From contig NC_050732.1 in assembly GCF_014133895.1 (NCBI RefSeq), forward strand, positions 806,001-870,000: a DNA stretch of 64,000 nucleotides, given 5' to 3'. The position numbers and the translations under genes were made by a program. The stretch is from Torulaspora globosa (lineage: Eukaryota; Ascomycota; Saccharomycetes; Saccharomycetales; Saccharomycetaceae). This document shows, in pieces, positions 1 to 8,940 of this stretch. Position 1 is the first letter of the stretch; each line of letters opens with the position of its first letter. Below the pieces are notes generated by a model that did no database searches, was not told the origin of the DNA, and saw nothing but the letters and a program-made list of their open reading frames with translations.

Positions 1-943
1 TGCTATGGCAGCTTTAGATGGTTCAATGGAGAAGCCAACTCAAGACAACGATGAAGAAGATGCTCGGAAGAAGGGCAAACAAGCGGTTTCCTATGAGGAG
101 CCAGATGAGGAAGAGTTAGAGACGATGAGACAAGCAGAAAAGTCCTCGGATGAAGAAGATCTGGATTCTGATAAGGAGAGCAAGGACTCAGATTCTGAAG
201 ATGAATCTGATGTGGATATGGAAAGGGCAATCGAGTCGGCTGAGGAAGCTGCTGAAGATATGAGCAAGACTCAACGCGATCGTCAGCATGCCATCATTTC
301 GAAACAAAGATTTGTCACAAAATATAACTTTGATGACAAAAACGGTAAGTGGTGTGAATTCAGACTAGAGTTAGCAGCTGATACCGAAAAGCTACTGATG
401 GTAAATATCGTAGAAGATATCTGCAGGAGGTCTGTCATCAGAGAAGTTCCTTGCATTGATCGTTGTGTGCATTCAGAGTCAGTGAAGGGTAGAAGAACCC
501 TGGTTACCGAAGGTGTTAACTTTCAGGCTATGTGGGACCAAGAGGCCTTTATTGACGTTGATGCCATAACGTCTAACGACGTTGCAGCAGTATTAAGGAC
601 GTACGGTGTAGAAGCTGCCAGAAACACTATTGTGAATGAGATTAACAACGTCTTCTCCCGTTACGCAATTTCAGTTTCGTTCCGCCATTTGGATCTTATC
701 GCAGACATGATGACTAGGCAAGGTACATATCTTGCTTTCAACAGACAAGGAATGGAGACGTCGACATCGTCTTTGATGAAGATGTCTTACGAAACGACTT
801 GTCAGTTCCTAACCAAAGCCGTGCTCGACAATGAGCGCGAGCAGTTGGAAAGTCCTTCAGCTAGAATCGTCCTAGGAAAGCTAAGCAATGTTGGTACGGG
901 GTCTTTCGATGTATTAACAAGAGTCCCAAATAACGGTCGCTGA
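1..943 (+). CDS. RPA190: RNA polymerase I largest subunit, C-terminal part (5' end outside window)
   Basis: This is the last 313 or so codons of the largest, catalytic subunit of RNA polymerase I, which transcribes the 35S rDNA in the nucleolus. The reading frame is open from the first full codon (position 2) and ends with TGA at 941-943; the ATG at 5 is internal. The first ~90 residues are strongly acidic (runs of D/E with S), as in the poorly conserved insert near the C-terminus of the yeast protein. The rest is the conserved jaw/clamp end, with the terminal block GKLSNVGTGSFDVL typical of Rpa190. The gene converges on FUN12 across 224 bp with nothing recognisable. Family identity is seen directly; function is established knowledge of the orthologue. 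Confidence 0.93.
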   Translation, partial: AMAALDGSMEKPTQDNDEEDARKKGKQAVSYEEPDEEELETMRQAEKSSDEEDLDSDKESKDSDSEDESDVDMERAIESAEEAAEDMSKTQRDRQHAIISKQRFVTKYNFDDKNGKWCEFRLELAADTEKLLMVNIVEDICRRSVIREVPCIDRCVHSESVKGRRTLVTEGVNFQAMWDQEAFIDVDAITSNDVAAVLRTYGVEAARNTIVNEINNVFSRYAISVSFRHLDLIADMMTRQGTYLAFNRQGMETSTSSLMKMSYETTCQFLTKAVLDNEREQLESPSARIVLGKLSNVGTGSFDVLTRVPNNGR

Positions 944-1167
944 CCCGAAGTTGTAGCTTATCAATTATTATTATATAATTTGGGCCAATCTGTAAAATAG
1001 TTGACAATAAAAAGTGCCATTGAAATATTGAGATAACAGTCTCAACCACGGGGAGACAAGTATGACTCACTTAGAGCCGTTATGGTAAAATACAGCAAAT
1101 ATTTATATACATTCAAAGGCTTCTATGGATTATGACATGCGTATCAACCTTTTTCTATGCAAACAGA

Positions 1168-4137
1168 TCATTCGATGCCAAAAACAGGCTTCATCTTTTT
1201 GATCAAGAGCCAGTCGGATCTGGAAACTTGATCTCTGAAAGCTTTATCTTTCAAAGTGTCTATAGACCTTCTGGAGATCATTGAGTAAAGTGTATCGGTT
1301 TCATCAACATGACGACCCCAAATAGGCTGTTGACCAGACGGATCATCCAGACGCATGGCAACACCAGCTGCTGTTTGACCCTTCTTCACCTCGGTGACTG
1401 GTTGGTGATTGATTTCTAGAGAAGTAACCTTACCAAGGAGTAAAATCTGCTTTTCTTTGGTTGTTGGGTCGCTTCTTACAGCACAGATTGGTGTACCTAT
1501 GCGAAGCACGCCATCAATGACATCAACACCAATAATCATAGGAGAACGCTTATTAATGATCTGTAAAGTCTGTAGTGCACAAGGGAAGATCGCATATTCC
1601 AGAAAGTTCTTCCGACGTTCTTCCAAGAGTTTTTCTTGATAAGCAGTGAAAGAATCGAACAAATGATAGATAATATCAGCATTGAAGATCTTGATGTGCT
1701 CTTGTTCAGCATACTGTTCAGCTTCCTTATCCACCTTCACATCGAAACACAACATAACAGCATATTCTGGCGCCTTTTCAAGCATTGCACCTGCCTTCAT
1801 CACATCACGTTTGTACACAGGACCCAATCCAATAGACATAACTGGGATTTTCATGTCCTTCAAAAAGTCCAGAAGAGCCTCTAGAGAACCTAGAGTCGAA
1901 GCTTGCACAACGACACCTCTACCAGATGTATCGACTGAATCCAACAGTCCGGTTAAATCGTCCATGACGTCGTCCATTAGTTCTTCCTCGTCATCTTCAG
2001 GACCAACGACCAGTAACCTAGAACCGGAAACTGCCTTTTCCAAATCGTTGGCAGCAATCTTGACACCAAGTGCAGCTTTGACTTCTTTGTGATGGATATA
2101 CTCAGATTTCAAACGCAGTTCACGTAATGGTTGTGGGGTCAGTAAAGCTCTGATGTTTGTAACAATGGGGCCGTTCATACCACACAAAACAATTCGATCA
2201 CCTTCTCTTAGATAACCATTGGATAGAATGACATCAATTGTGGTTCCGAAACCTTCGACAACCTTGACCTCAAGAATAGTGGCTTCGACGTGGGATAAGT
2301 ACATTAGCTGCTTGGACATCCTCTTTTGAGTCAATTCTAGCAATAGCCATAACAAATCGGGAACACCCTCACCGGTGACAGCAGAAGTTGGAATAATTGA
2401 CACGTACTTAGACATGTTTTTATTTTGGAAGTAAAGTTCGGAGTTCAAACCTTGCTCCGCTAACGCCACCTTAATATTTTCCAATCTGGTTTCGAACTCA
2501 TCTTTGACAGCTCTCGATTGCTGTTCAAAGGAATCTCTGAAAGAATTATTAGGAGTTGAGTTCCAGTCATACAACCTGTCAATTTTATTCAAGGCAACCA
2601 CAAATGGCGCTTTTCTGTCTCTTAACAATCTGATCGATTCCAGAGTTTGTTGTTCCAAACCGTGCATAATATCGATGACCAAAATAGCGATGTTACAAAG
2701 GGAAGAACCTCTGGAACGCAAGTTCGAGAAAGATTCGTGACCTGGTGTATCGATGATCAAAAGACCAGGAACGTCAAAAGTCTGTTTCTCGTATTTGGTC
2801 ATGACCTTGGTTTTATTTTTAATGGCTTCAATTGGGAAATAAGTAGCACCAATTTGTTGAGTAATACCACCTGCTTCACCACCTTGCACATTGGTCTGTC
2901 TAATCTTGTCCAGCAATTTGGTTTTACCAGTATCGACGTGGCCCAAGATGCAACAAATTGGGGAACGCAAATCCTTTTTGTTCACACTCGAAGAAGTAGC
3001 AACTGGCATGGCTTGTTGAACCTTGACTGCCTCACGAGCCTGAGAAGCTTCTGGAGAGGTGCTTTCCTCCTCAGTTTCGCTGTCTGTTTGCTCGTCTTCA
3101 ATTTCTTGCTCTGAGAGATGGGCTTCGTCCATTTCAGCTGCCAAATCCTCTCCTTCGTCGTCATTTAAAGCCAGGTTTTCCCAGTCGTCGATCAAAACTT
3201 CTTCTGTAGCTTGCTTGATCTTGTCTTGCTTTTGTTCTTTTTCGACAGTGGAGGACGATTCACTCGTCTCATCTTCCTTGACGCTCTTCTTCTTCTTTTT
3301 ACCATATACAACCTTCTTTGGCTTTGGTGCCTCGGGCTCTTCTGAGTCCCCTTTCTTGCTCAAAGCAGCGACCTTAATATTGCCAGAGGCTAGCAAAGCT
3401 TGACGTCTCCTTTCCAAAAGTTTTTTTTCCTCTTTTTGTTTCTTCGAAAGCAGTTTTCCCTCTGCTTTTAGTTTGTCACGCTTGGCTTTCTCTTTCTCTC
3501 TCTTCAGTTTTCTAGCTTCCTCCTGTTCCTCTTCAGCTTTCCGCAGTCTTTCTTCCTCTTCTCTTTCCAAACGTTCTTCCTCCTCTCTCGCCAAACGTTC
3601 TTCCTCTTCCATTTGTTTCTTCAGTTCTAACTGACGTTTCAAAGCGGCCAAACCAGCTGGAACTTTCTTCCCAGGTTTCTTGGCAGGCTTCTTTATCTCG
3701 GCGGGCTCTTCGGAAGCCCTGGCCTTGGCTTCTTTTTCAGCTGCAACTTTCTCAGCATTCTGCTTGTTCAATTCTTTGTTCTTCTCCTTCTGAGCCTGCT
3801 GCTGAGCCTTCTTCTTGGCTGCTTCTTCTTTCTTCTTCTTCTTTTCTAACTCCTTCTTTTCCTTCTCCTTCTCCTTCTTGGACTTCAACACTGGCTTACC
3901 ATTGCCATTCTCTGCCTTCTCCTCGACAGCTTTCTTGTCGGACTTTTTCTTGGATTTCTTCAAAGTAGACATGAAATCGGCTTCGATGGCCCCAGCGCCA
4001 GCTTCTTCTGCTGCTGGAGTGCCTTCCACAGATGGCGTCTCTGCTGGGCTTTCTCCAAACTGCTCAGCCTGCGGCGAATCCTCTTCAAAATCCTCGTCCC
4101 AGTAGTTTTGCTGGTTCTTCTTTCCCTTCTTAGCCAT
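1168..4137 (-). CDS. FUN12: Translation initiation factor eIF5B (GTPase)
   Basis: A 989-residue eIF5B, close to the 1002 residues of S. cerevisiae Fun12. eIF5B promotes 60S subunit joining and is released after GTP hydrolysis. The first ~380 residues are a low-complexity Lys/Glu-rich tail (coiled-coil-like KEKEKKE and EEEERL runs), which explains the long pyrimidine-rich tract on the plus strand. The G domain follows: P-loop GHVDTGKT near residue 396, DTPGHE near 463 and NKID near 518. After it come the domain II beta-barrel, the Rossmann-like domain III and domain IV ending in KPVFGIE. The start is the first ATG (4135-4137). It diverges from RBG1, the same pairing as in S. cerevisiae chromosome I. 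Confidence 0.97.
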   Translation of the reverse strand: MAKKGKKNQQNYWDEDFEEDSPQAEQFGESPAETPSVEGTPAAEEAGAGAIEADFMSTLKKSKKKSDKKAVEEKAENGNGKPVLKSKKEKEKEKKELEKKKKKEEAAKKKAQQQAQKEKNKELNKQNAEKVAAEKEAKARASEEPAEIKKPAKKPGKKVPAGLAALKRQLELKKQMEEEERLAREEEERLEREEEERLRKAEEEQEEARKLKREKEKAKRDKLKAEGKLLSKKQKEEKKLLERRRQALLASGNIKVAALSKKGDSEEPEAPKPKKVVYGKKKKKSVKEDETSESSSTVEKEQKQDKIKQATEEVLIDDWENLALNDDEGEDLAAEMDEAHLSEQEIEDEQTDSETEEESTSPEASQAREAVKVQQAMPVATSSSVNKKDLRSPICCILGHVDTGKTKLLDKIRQTNVQGGEAGGITQQIGATYFPIEAIKNKTKVMTKYEKQTFDVPGLLIIDTPGHESFSNLRSRGSSLCNIAILVIDIMHGLEQQTLESIRLLRDRKAPFVVALNKIDRLYDWNSTPNNSFRDSFEQQSRAVKDEFETRLENIKVALAEQGLNSELYFQNKNMSKYVSIIPTSAVTGEGVPDLLWLLLELTQKRMSKQLMYLSHVEATILEVKVVEGFGTTIDVILSNGYLREGDRIVLCGMNGPIVTNIRALLTPQPLRELRLKSEYIHHKEVKAALGVKIAANDLEKAVSGSRLLVVGPEDDEEELMDDVMDDLTGLLDSVDTSGRGVVVQASTLGSLEALLDFLKDMKIPVMSIGLGPVYKRDVMKAGAMLEKAPEYAVMLCFDVKVDKEAEQYAEQEHIKIFNADIIYHLFDSFTAYQEKLLEERRKNFLEYAIFPCALQTLQIINKRSPMIIGVDVIDGVLRIGTPICAVRSDPTTKEKQILLLGKVTSLEINHQPVTEVKKGQTAAGVAMRLDDPSGQQPIWGRHVDETDTLYSMISRRSIDTLKDKAFRDQVSRSDWLLIKKMKPVFGIE

Positions 4138-4529
4138 TTTGTTTGTAACTTTTCAATTATCAAATATTACCCTTTTAACGACTCTATTTCCAACCGTTTT
4201 GTACCATACGAGGGCTTCTTGCAGGATTTTCTCTTGTCAAACCCTATTCAAACAAATTTGGGTAGCGATCCATCCACAGAATCAACTGACTGATGCCGTT
4301 TCTGAAGCTCCCCAGCATCGTAGATGAGCTAATGAAGGTCTAGTTTTGACCTTATACACAGCGATGCGTCTAAAATTTTTCACATCAGTTTATACGTAAG
4401 CGTCACTCCAGACGAATGATTGTTCAATTTTTCATCAAAGTTATACCGATTTTATGTTGAGATGAGCTAGATGAATGGGAAGCTGTATTGAATAAAGAGA
4501 GGCATTGGAGCCCTTTGAAGTTGACCAGA
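4138..4529. promoter_or_regulatory. FUN12-RBG1 divergent intergenic region
   Basis: About 390 bp shared as promoter space by two divergent translation-related genes. I see AT-rich stretches but no operator I can name. The RBG1 frame stays open upstream to a TTG at 4488 but has no ATG there, which supports the start at 4530. Confidence 0.5.
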
Positions 4530-5639
4530 ATGTCTACTACCGTGGAAAAGATCAAGGCCATCGAAGATGAGATGGCTCGTACCCAAAAAAACAAGGCTAC
4601 TTCGTTCCATCTGGGACAGTTGAAGGCAAAATTAGCCAAGCTGAGAAGAGAGCTTCTAACCAGCTCGCAATCCAGCGGTGGTGGTGGCGGAGGTGTCGGT
4701 TTTGACGTTGCTAGGACGGGTGTAGCCAGTGTGGGTTTCGTTGGTTTCCCATCTGTGGGTAAATCAACGCTGCTTTCCAAATTGACCGGTACCGAGTCTG
4801 AGGCAGCGGAGTATGAGTTTACAACGTTGGTTACTGTTCCCGGTGTGATTCGCTACAAGGGAGCCAAGATTCAGATGTTGGATTTGCCAGGTATCATCGA
4901 TGGGGCTAAGGACGGCCGTGGTCGTGGTAAGCAAGTCATCGCTGTGGCCAGGACATGTAACTTGCTATTCATTGTTTTAGATGTCAACAAACCGCTGCAC
5001 CACAAACAGATCATCGAAAAGGAACTCGAAGGTGTTGGGATTCGTCTGAATAAGACGCCGCCAGATATCTTGATCAAGAAGAAGGAAAAAGGTGGTATAT
5101 CGATTACCAACACGGTTCCCCTAACACACCTGGATAACGACGGCATTAGGGCGGTAATGAGCGAATACAGGATCAATAGCGCGGAAATCGCCTTCAGATG
5201 TGATGCCACTGTAGATGATCTGATCGATGTGCTGGAGGCACCAACAAGAAGATATATGCCAGCCATCTACGTTCTAAACAAGATTGACTCTTTGTCAATA
5301 GAAGAGCTTGAGTTACTATACAGAATCCCAAATGCAGTGCCCATATCATCGGGCAGAGAATGGAACTTGGACGATCTCTTGCAGGTCATGTGGGATAGGC
5401 TGAACTTGGTTCGTGTTTACACAAAACCAAAGGGCCAGATGCCAGATTTCACGGATCCCGTTGTCCTAAGATCGGACCGTTGCAGCGTGAAAGATTTTTG
5501 TAACCAAATCCACAAATCCCTGGTCGACGACTTTAGGAACGCTTTAGTCTACGGTTCCAGTGTTAAGCATCAACCCCAGTACGTGGGTTTAAATCATATC
5601 CTTGAGGATGAAGACGTCGTCACAATCTTGAAAAAATGA
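4530..5639 (+). CDS. RBG1: DRG-family GTPase (yeast DRG1)
   Basis: A 369-residue member of the DRG (developmentally regulated GTP-binding) branch of TRAFAC GTPases, the same length as S. cerevisiae Rbg1. It associates with translating ribosomes, and its partner in yeast is Tma46. Domains in order: N-terminal helical region (1-50) containing [10 protein letters not shown] domain with P-loop GFPSVGKS (about 72-79) and [12 protein letters not shown] insert; C-terminal TGS domain beginning [14 protein letters not shown]. Lys22 in TQKNKAT is the position equivalent to the lysine of human DRG1 that is hydroxylated by JMJD7. The start at 4530 is chosen because it gives the family N-terminus and no in-frame ATG lies upstream. 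Confidence 0.97.
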   Translation: MSTTVEKIKAIEDEMARTQKNKATSFHLGQLKAKLAKLRRELLTSSQSSGGGGGGVGFDVARTGVASVGFVGFPSVGKSTLLSKLTGTESEAAEYEFTTLVTVPGVIRYKGAKIQMLDLPGIIDGAKDGRGRGKQVIAVARTCNLLFIVLDVNKPLHHKQIIEKELEGVGIRLNKTPPDILIKKKEKGGISITNTVPLTHLDNDGIRAVMSEYRINSAEIAFRCDATVDDLIDVLEAPTRRYMPAIYVLNKIDSLSIEELELLYRIPNAVPISSGREWNLDDLLQVMWDRLNLVRVYTKPKGQMPDFTDPVVLRSDRCSVKDFCNQIHKSLVDDFRNALVYGSSVKHQPQYVGLNHILEDEDVVTILKK

Positions 5640-5710
5640 TGCTTCTTCTCGGGAGAGGATTAGTACATAAGCATATTTAAATCGATCCGATTTAAATCCA
5701 AAATAGGGCG

Positions 5711-6613
5711 CTAATCGAACCTGATTCTTTTTGATCCGATAACTTGTTCATCGGCTGGTTCTGGTGTTCCTCCCTGCAATATTGAATTATTTCTCTTCCT
5801 TAAAACCTGCGGCGTTTGGTTACAACCAGTGTAACCCTGTTGCGCCGCCAGTTGCTCTTTCGCTAACAAAAGCTGGTGGAATTCAGATAAAGCAGAGCAA
5901 CCATGCGAGACCTTTCCTAGTGAATCGTTTATGGTCGGCCTTATAGATTTGATAAATTGGTATGCTTCCCTCACCTTGACGCTAGGCTTCTCCTTCAGAA
6001 CAGCAGATACGAGAAATGTGACCAACTCCAGGTCATTACCGTTCTGCGAAAACACCAGTACTTTAGCCGTAGGGTTGACTCGCTTAAAGATAGCTATGAA
6101 ATCGTTGAATGCTACGAATTTGCTGCTCGAAGGATCCGAATAGACGTTCCCACCATTATAATATGCTTCAACGTCGCCATCGATTATTTGAGCAAAATCG
6201 AGTGTTTCCGGAGTTGGCGTCAGGCATCGATATCCCTCTTGAACTGAAAACTCTTCATTGCCTTTCAAGAAATTTTCGATGATCAGTTTTAAAAATGTTG
6301 AATTATGAGAGTGATATTCTTCAACAGCAGAGCCCGCGCTACCGCTGATGATGCTTGCGGCATCAAACTCCGAATCAAAGTTTAAAACCAAATAATCATT
6401 CAATTTGCCAGCAAATGAAGGAATTTCATTCAAAATAGGAGCCAGTCTCCGAGTGCTCAATCCAACGCCGATAAATAATTTAATATTTTCGCTTTCGATA
6501 AACTGTCTCTGAGTTAAAGTATTCAAAGGACCGAAAAAAATGTTACCACTCAATCTTTGTGGCTTAAGTTGCTCCAGCGAGTGAGCCAGGTAGTAGGAAT
6601 TATCGATCATCAT
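5711..6613 (-). CDS. Homologue of S. cerevisiae YAL037W/YOR342C, unknown function
   Basis: A 300-residue protein matching the ohnologue pair YAL037W and YOR342C by position (next to RBG1) and by the N-terminal pattern of IFFGP, LTQ and FIGVGLSTRR. No catalytic motif or membrane segment is evident. The middle is rich in F/V/L and the C-terminus is basic, with LRKRNNS and GSKRIRFD resembling a nuclear localisation signal. Two adjacent ATGs (6613 and 6610) could start it. One copy here versus two in S. cerevisiae supports a non-duplicated genome. I do not assign a function. Confidence 0.8.
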   Translation of the reverse strand: MMIDNSYYLAHSLEQLKPQRLSGNIFFGPLNTLTQRQFIESENIKLFIGVGLSTRRLAPILNEIPSFAGKLNDYLVLNFDSEFDAASIISGSAGSAVEEYHSHNSTFLKLIIENFLKGNEEFSVQEGYRCLTPTPETLDFAQIIDGDVEAYYNGGNVYSDPSSSKFVAFNDFIAIFKRVNPTAKVLVFSQNGNDLELVTFLVSAVLKEKPSVKVREAYQFIKSIRPTINDSLGKVSHGCSALSEFHQLLLAKEQLAAQQGYTGCNQTPQVLRKRNNSILQGGTPEPADEQVIGSKRIRFD

Positions 6614-7193
6614 GACGACTATGGGTCAACTGACCTGATATCTCGTCATTGACACCAAATATCTCGAGAATGAAAAATTCGTTCTTATTATGTATATTTT
6701 CTTCACTAATATTTCTTTTTCTGTGTCTTCTACAAGACGAGTTGGATTAATTAACCGAACGACAGTGAAGATTTGGGATATGAAAGACGACTGGGGGCGT
6801 CTTACAGCGGGAATATTTCAACGCTGACCAGTAATACAACCGGGCCCAGATGAATCATAAAATATAGCCTGTCAGACGCAATTGTTTTTGAAGCAAAGCT
6901 CAAGCGCCCTGCTAAAACTTTTAGTCCTGAAAATGACGATATGAATTGATCTAGATAAACGCCCGATGTGGTCTGGCCAGGATAAACGCAGAATATCGTC
7001 CGGCTTACGCAATCCGATATTGACGTTTAGTTTGTCTGGTCTGACATTCACATCTGACAATCGCTACTACCCATGTGAACACTCAACAGTCTTTTGCGTT
7101 GTGAAACCCTGGCAAGCAGCAACGGTTCATTCCGAGACTCTAGTTAGGCTGGTGATACCCGCTGCAACTCCCATACTTTTCAAAATTTTCTCT
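6614..7193. other. Intergenic region upstream of tRNA-Met
   Basis: 580 bp between the YAL037W/YOR342C homologue and the tRNA. It should hold the minus-strand gene's promoter. Retroelement footprints are common near yeast tRNA genes, but I see no convincing LTR here. Confidence 0.4.
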
Positions 7194-7266
7194 GCTTCAG
7201 TAGCTCAGTAGGAAGAGCGTCAGTCTCATAATCTGAAGGTCGAGAGTTCGAACCTCCCCTGGAGCA
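7194..7266 (+). tRNA. tRNA-Met (CAT), elongator
   Basis: A 73-nt cloverleaf with no intron. The 7-bp acceptor stem pairs GCTTCAG with CTGGAGC (one G-U), followed by the unpaired A; CCA is not encoded. The A box lies in the D arm (TAGCTCAGTAGG), the anticodon CAT is at 7227-7229 and the B box (GTTCGAACC) is in the T arm. From memory it is essentially the same sequence as the S. cerevisiae elongator methionine tRNA. It is not the initiator: the T arm carries the normal TTCGA. Confidence 0.97.
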
Positions 7267-7267
7267 C

Positions 7268-7274
7268 TTTTTTT
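7268..7274 (+). terminator. RNA polymerase III terminator
   Basis: A run of T residues starts just after the tRNA 3' end, the standard Pol III termination signal. Confidence 0.85.
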
Positions 7275-7423
7275 AACACCACAACTTTTTTGTATCATTA
7301 ATTCGCTTCATTAAATCATAAAATCTGTCAGTACAAAGAGTACATGTGTGTAGTCTATAAATTCGTTGCATCATAAGAAACCATCTCTATCATAATAACC
7401 GTTTCATCTTGTCGTTATTTCCC

Positions 7424-8197
7424 TCACCTGCCTTTCTTCAAGGCATCAAGTTCGTCTTTCAGTCTTTGCACTTCCATTTCATATAGTCTCTCGCTGTTCT
7501 GCAAATATAGGATGTAATCGACAGCTTTCTCGAGTATCATGCTCTTGTTCAGCTTTGTGGCGGACGCAGCACAAAGCTGCTTCGCTACCTCCTTGGCTGA
7601 GCCGTCTTCCTTCTTCAGAGAGTCTCCGACCGCAAACGCGGTCTGCTCACTGGCGACCCATGGGATGATTTGCTGCAATTTGGCAATCTTTGTGTTGATA
7701 TTTATTCTGTATCGTTTCTCGATCCTGTTGTGCGCCTGCTTCTGGTGCGAGGTCAGCCTCTTCCTGGGCGCCCGCTTTTTCTTGCCGTCCGCCAGCGCGG
7801 GATTCTTCAGATCTGCCACCTCCTCGAAGCGCTCAGCCCCGGAGACCCCGCCGATTCTCAGCTCCTCGTCGTCGGCTTCCTCTTTCTTCACCGCCGGCAG
7901 CAGGTCTGGAGAATTGGCATACGAAGAGGGGTCCGCGAAGAGCGGCTCGCACTCGCCAAATACCCCGCCCGCAGCGGCGCCGCCGATCGGAGACCCGACC
8001 GATGACGTCGAAGTGGAAGATATGATATTCTCCAGGGGCTCGAACCACGACCACGACGACGAGTCGGAGTACTCGCCGTTCTGCGCGCCCTGCTTGCTGA
8101 AGATCCAGTCGTCAAGCTGTCCGTTTTCGCCCGCAACCGCATTGCCTCCGCTCATCAACGAGTGAGGTGCAACAGCTGCCAACATTGTAGAGTTCAT
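7424..8197 (-). CDS. TYE7: bHLH transcription factor of glycolytic genes
   Basis: A 257-residue SREBP-class basic helix-loop-helix factor (291 residues in S. cerevisiae). The N-terminal ~130 residues are acidic and Ser/Gly-rich, a likely activation domain. The basic region includes HNRIEKRYRININ (about 155-170), with the Tyr characteristic of SREBP-type proteins that can bind both E-boxes and sterol elements. The loop is long (IIPWVASEQTAFAVGD...) and helix 2 is followed by a short leucine-rich stretch. Tye7 activates glycolytic genes in S. cerevisiae. Pyruvate kinase, a likely target, is 3.4 kb downstream. The locus is clearly more GC-rich than its neighbours. Identity rests on the domain plus position between the YOR342C homologue and REV1. 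Confidence 0.9.
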   Translation of the reverse strand: MNSTMLAAVAPHSLMSGGNAVAGENGQLDDWIFSKQGAQNGEYSDSSSWSWFEPLENIISSTSTSSVGSPIGGAAAGGVFGECEPLFADPSSYANSPDLLPAVKKEEADDEELRIGGVSGAERFEEVADLKNPALADGKKKRAPRKRLTSHQKQAHNRIEKRYRININTKIAKLQQIIPWVASEQTAFAVGDSLKKEDGSAKEVAKQLCAASATKLNKSMILEKAVDYILYLQNSERLYEMEVQRLKDELDALKKGR

Positions 8198-8940
8198 CGT
8201 GTAATCCTGGATAAAAGTGCAGACCTGTAGGTGTGAATGAATATTAGCCCCTATGCTATCGCGATGGGTTGACTACTAACAGAGAGATTGGTTAAGTCTC
8301 TACCAATTTTAAACGAATGTCTGCTGACAAACAATTTATTCATATATTCAATCGCATATATATGATGAAAAACCCACCTCACGGGCTAACTAATTGAGAT
8401 CTTTTGGCCCATGCAAATATTACTTCTTTTGTTTTGCTAAACGACACGACTATCTTCACCACAGCTACAGCTCTTCGCGATAACACACCGAGCCCAGCGC
8501 AGAGCTTCCATGCTCCTCTCAAGCCGTTGCAATCTGTTCTCTTTCGAGGAATAATATCGCTCCTCAAAAGAAACGGACACCAAAAAACGTACGATTCTTC
8601 GCGGCAGCTTTAACAGCCGGTATCGAACTATGGCCGGATGCCGATGGCTTTGGCGACGTCGAGAATGTGGCGCCGTTTTTTCCCGCTTGGTTTCCGTCCC
8701 GGTCCGCGAAATAGTGGAAGCTCGAGCACCGAAAACGAAGTCGGGCCAACGAGACAAATTGTGTTGATCGAGTCGCGTAGACGGGGCTTATCGTTGCATC
8801 GCAGGTGTAGCGCCTTACCGCTTCTGCAGGTAATAGCCGTTGTAAGTTATGTTCTTCGCCCTTTGGCAGGTTTACACTAATAGATTAGATGAGCGGACTG
8901 AGAGTCAGGTAGGCTGGAAGGAGTATTGAAGAGGCGCCCG
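8198..8940. promoter_or_regulatory. TYE7-REV1 divergent intergenic region
   Basis: 743 bp, unusually long for this window, with an AT-rich TYE7-proximal half (8280-8420) and a GC/CG-rich REV1-proximal half. A long upstream region is common for transcription-factor genes. I found no CACGTG E-box and no ORF with coding character; the short ORFs here look like chance frames in GC-rich DNA. Confidence 0.5.

Noticed and set aside
3059..4105. Ser/Phe-rich plus-strand frames opposite FUN12
   Set aside because: Shadows of the Lys/Glu-rich FUN12 tail.
4488..4529. 14-residue N-terminal extension of RBG1
   Set aside because: Starts with TTG; the ATG at 4530 gives the exact family length.
7539..8165. 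208-residue frame antisense to TYE7
   Set aside because: GC-rich shadow of the bHLH gene.
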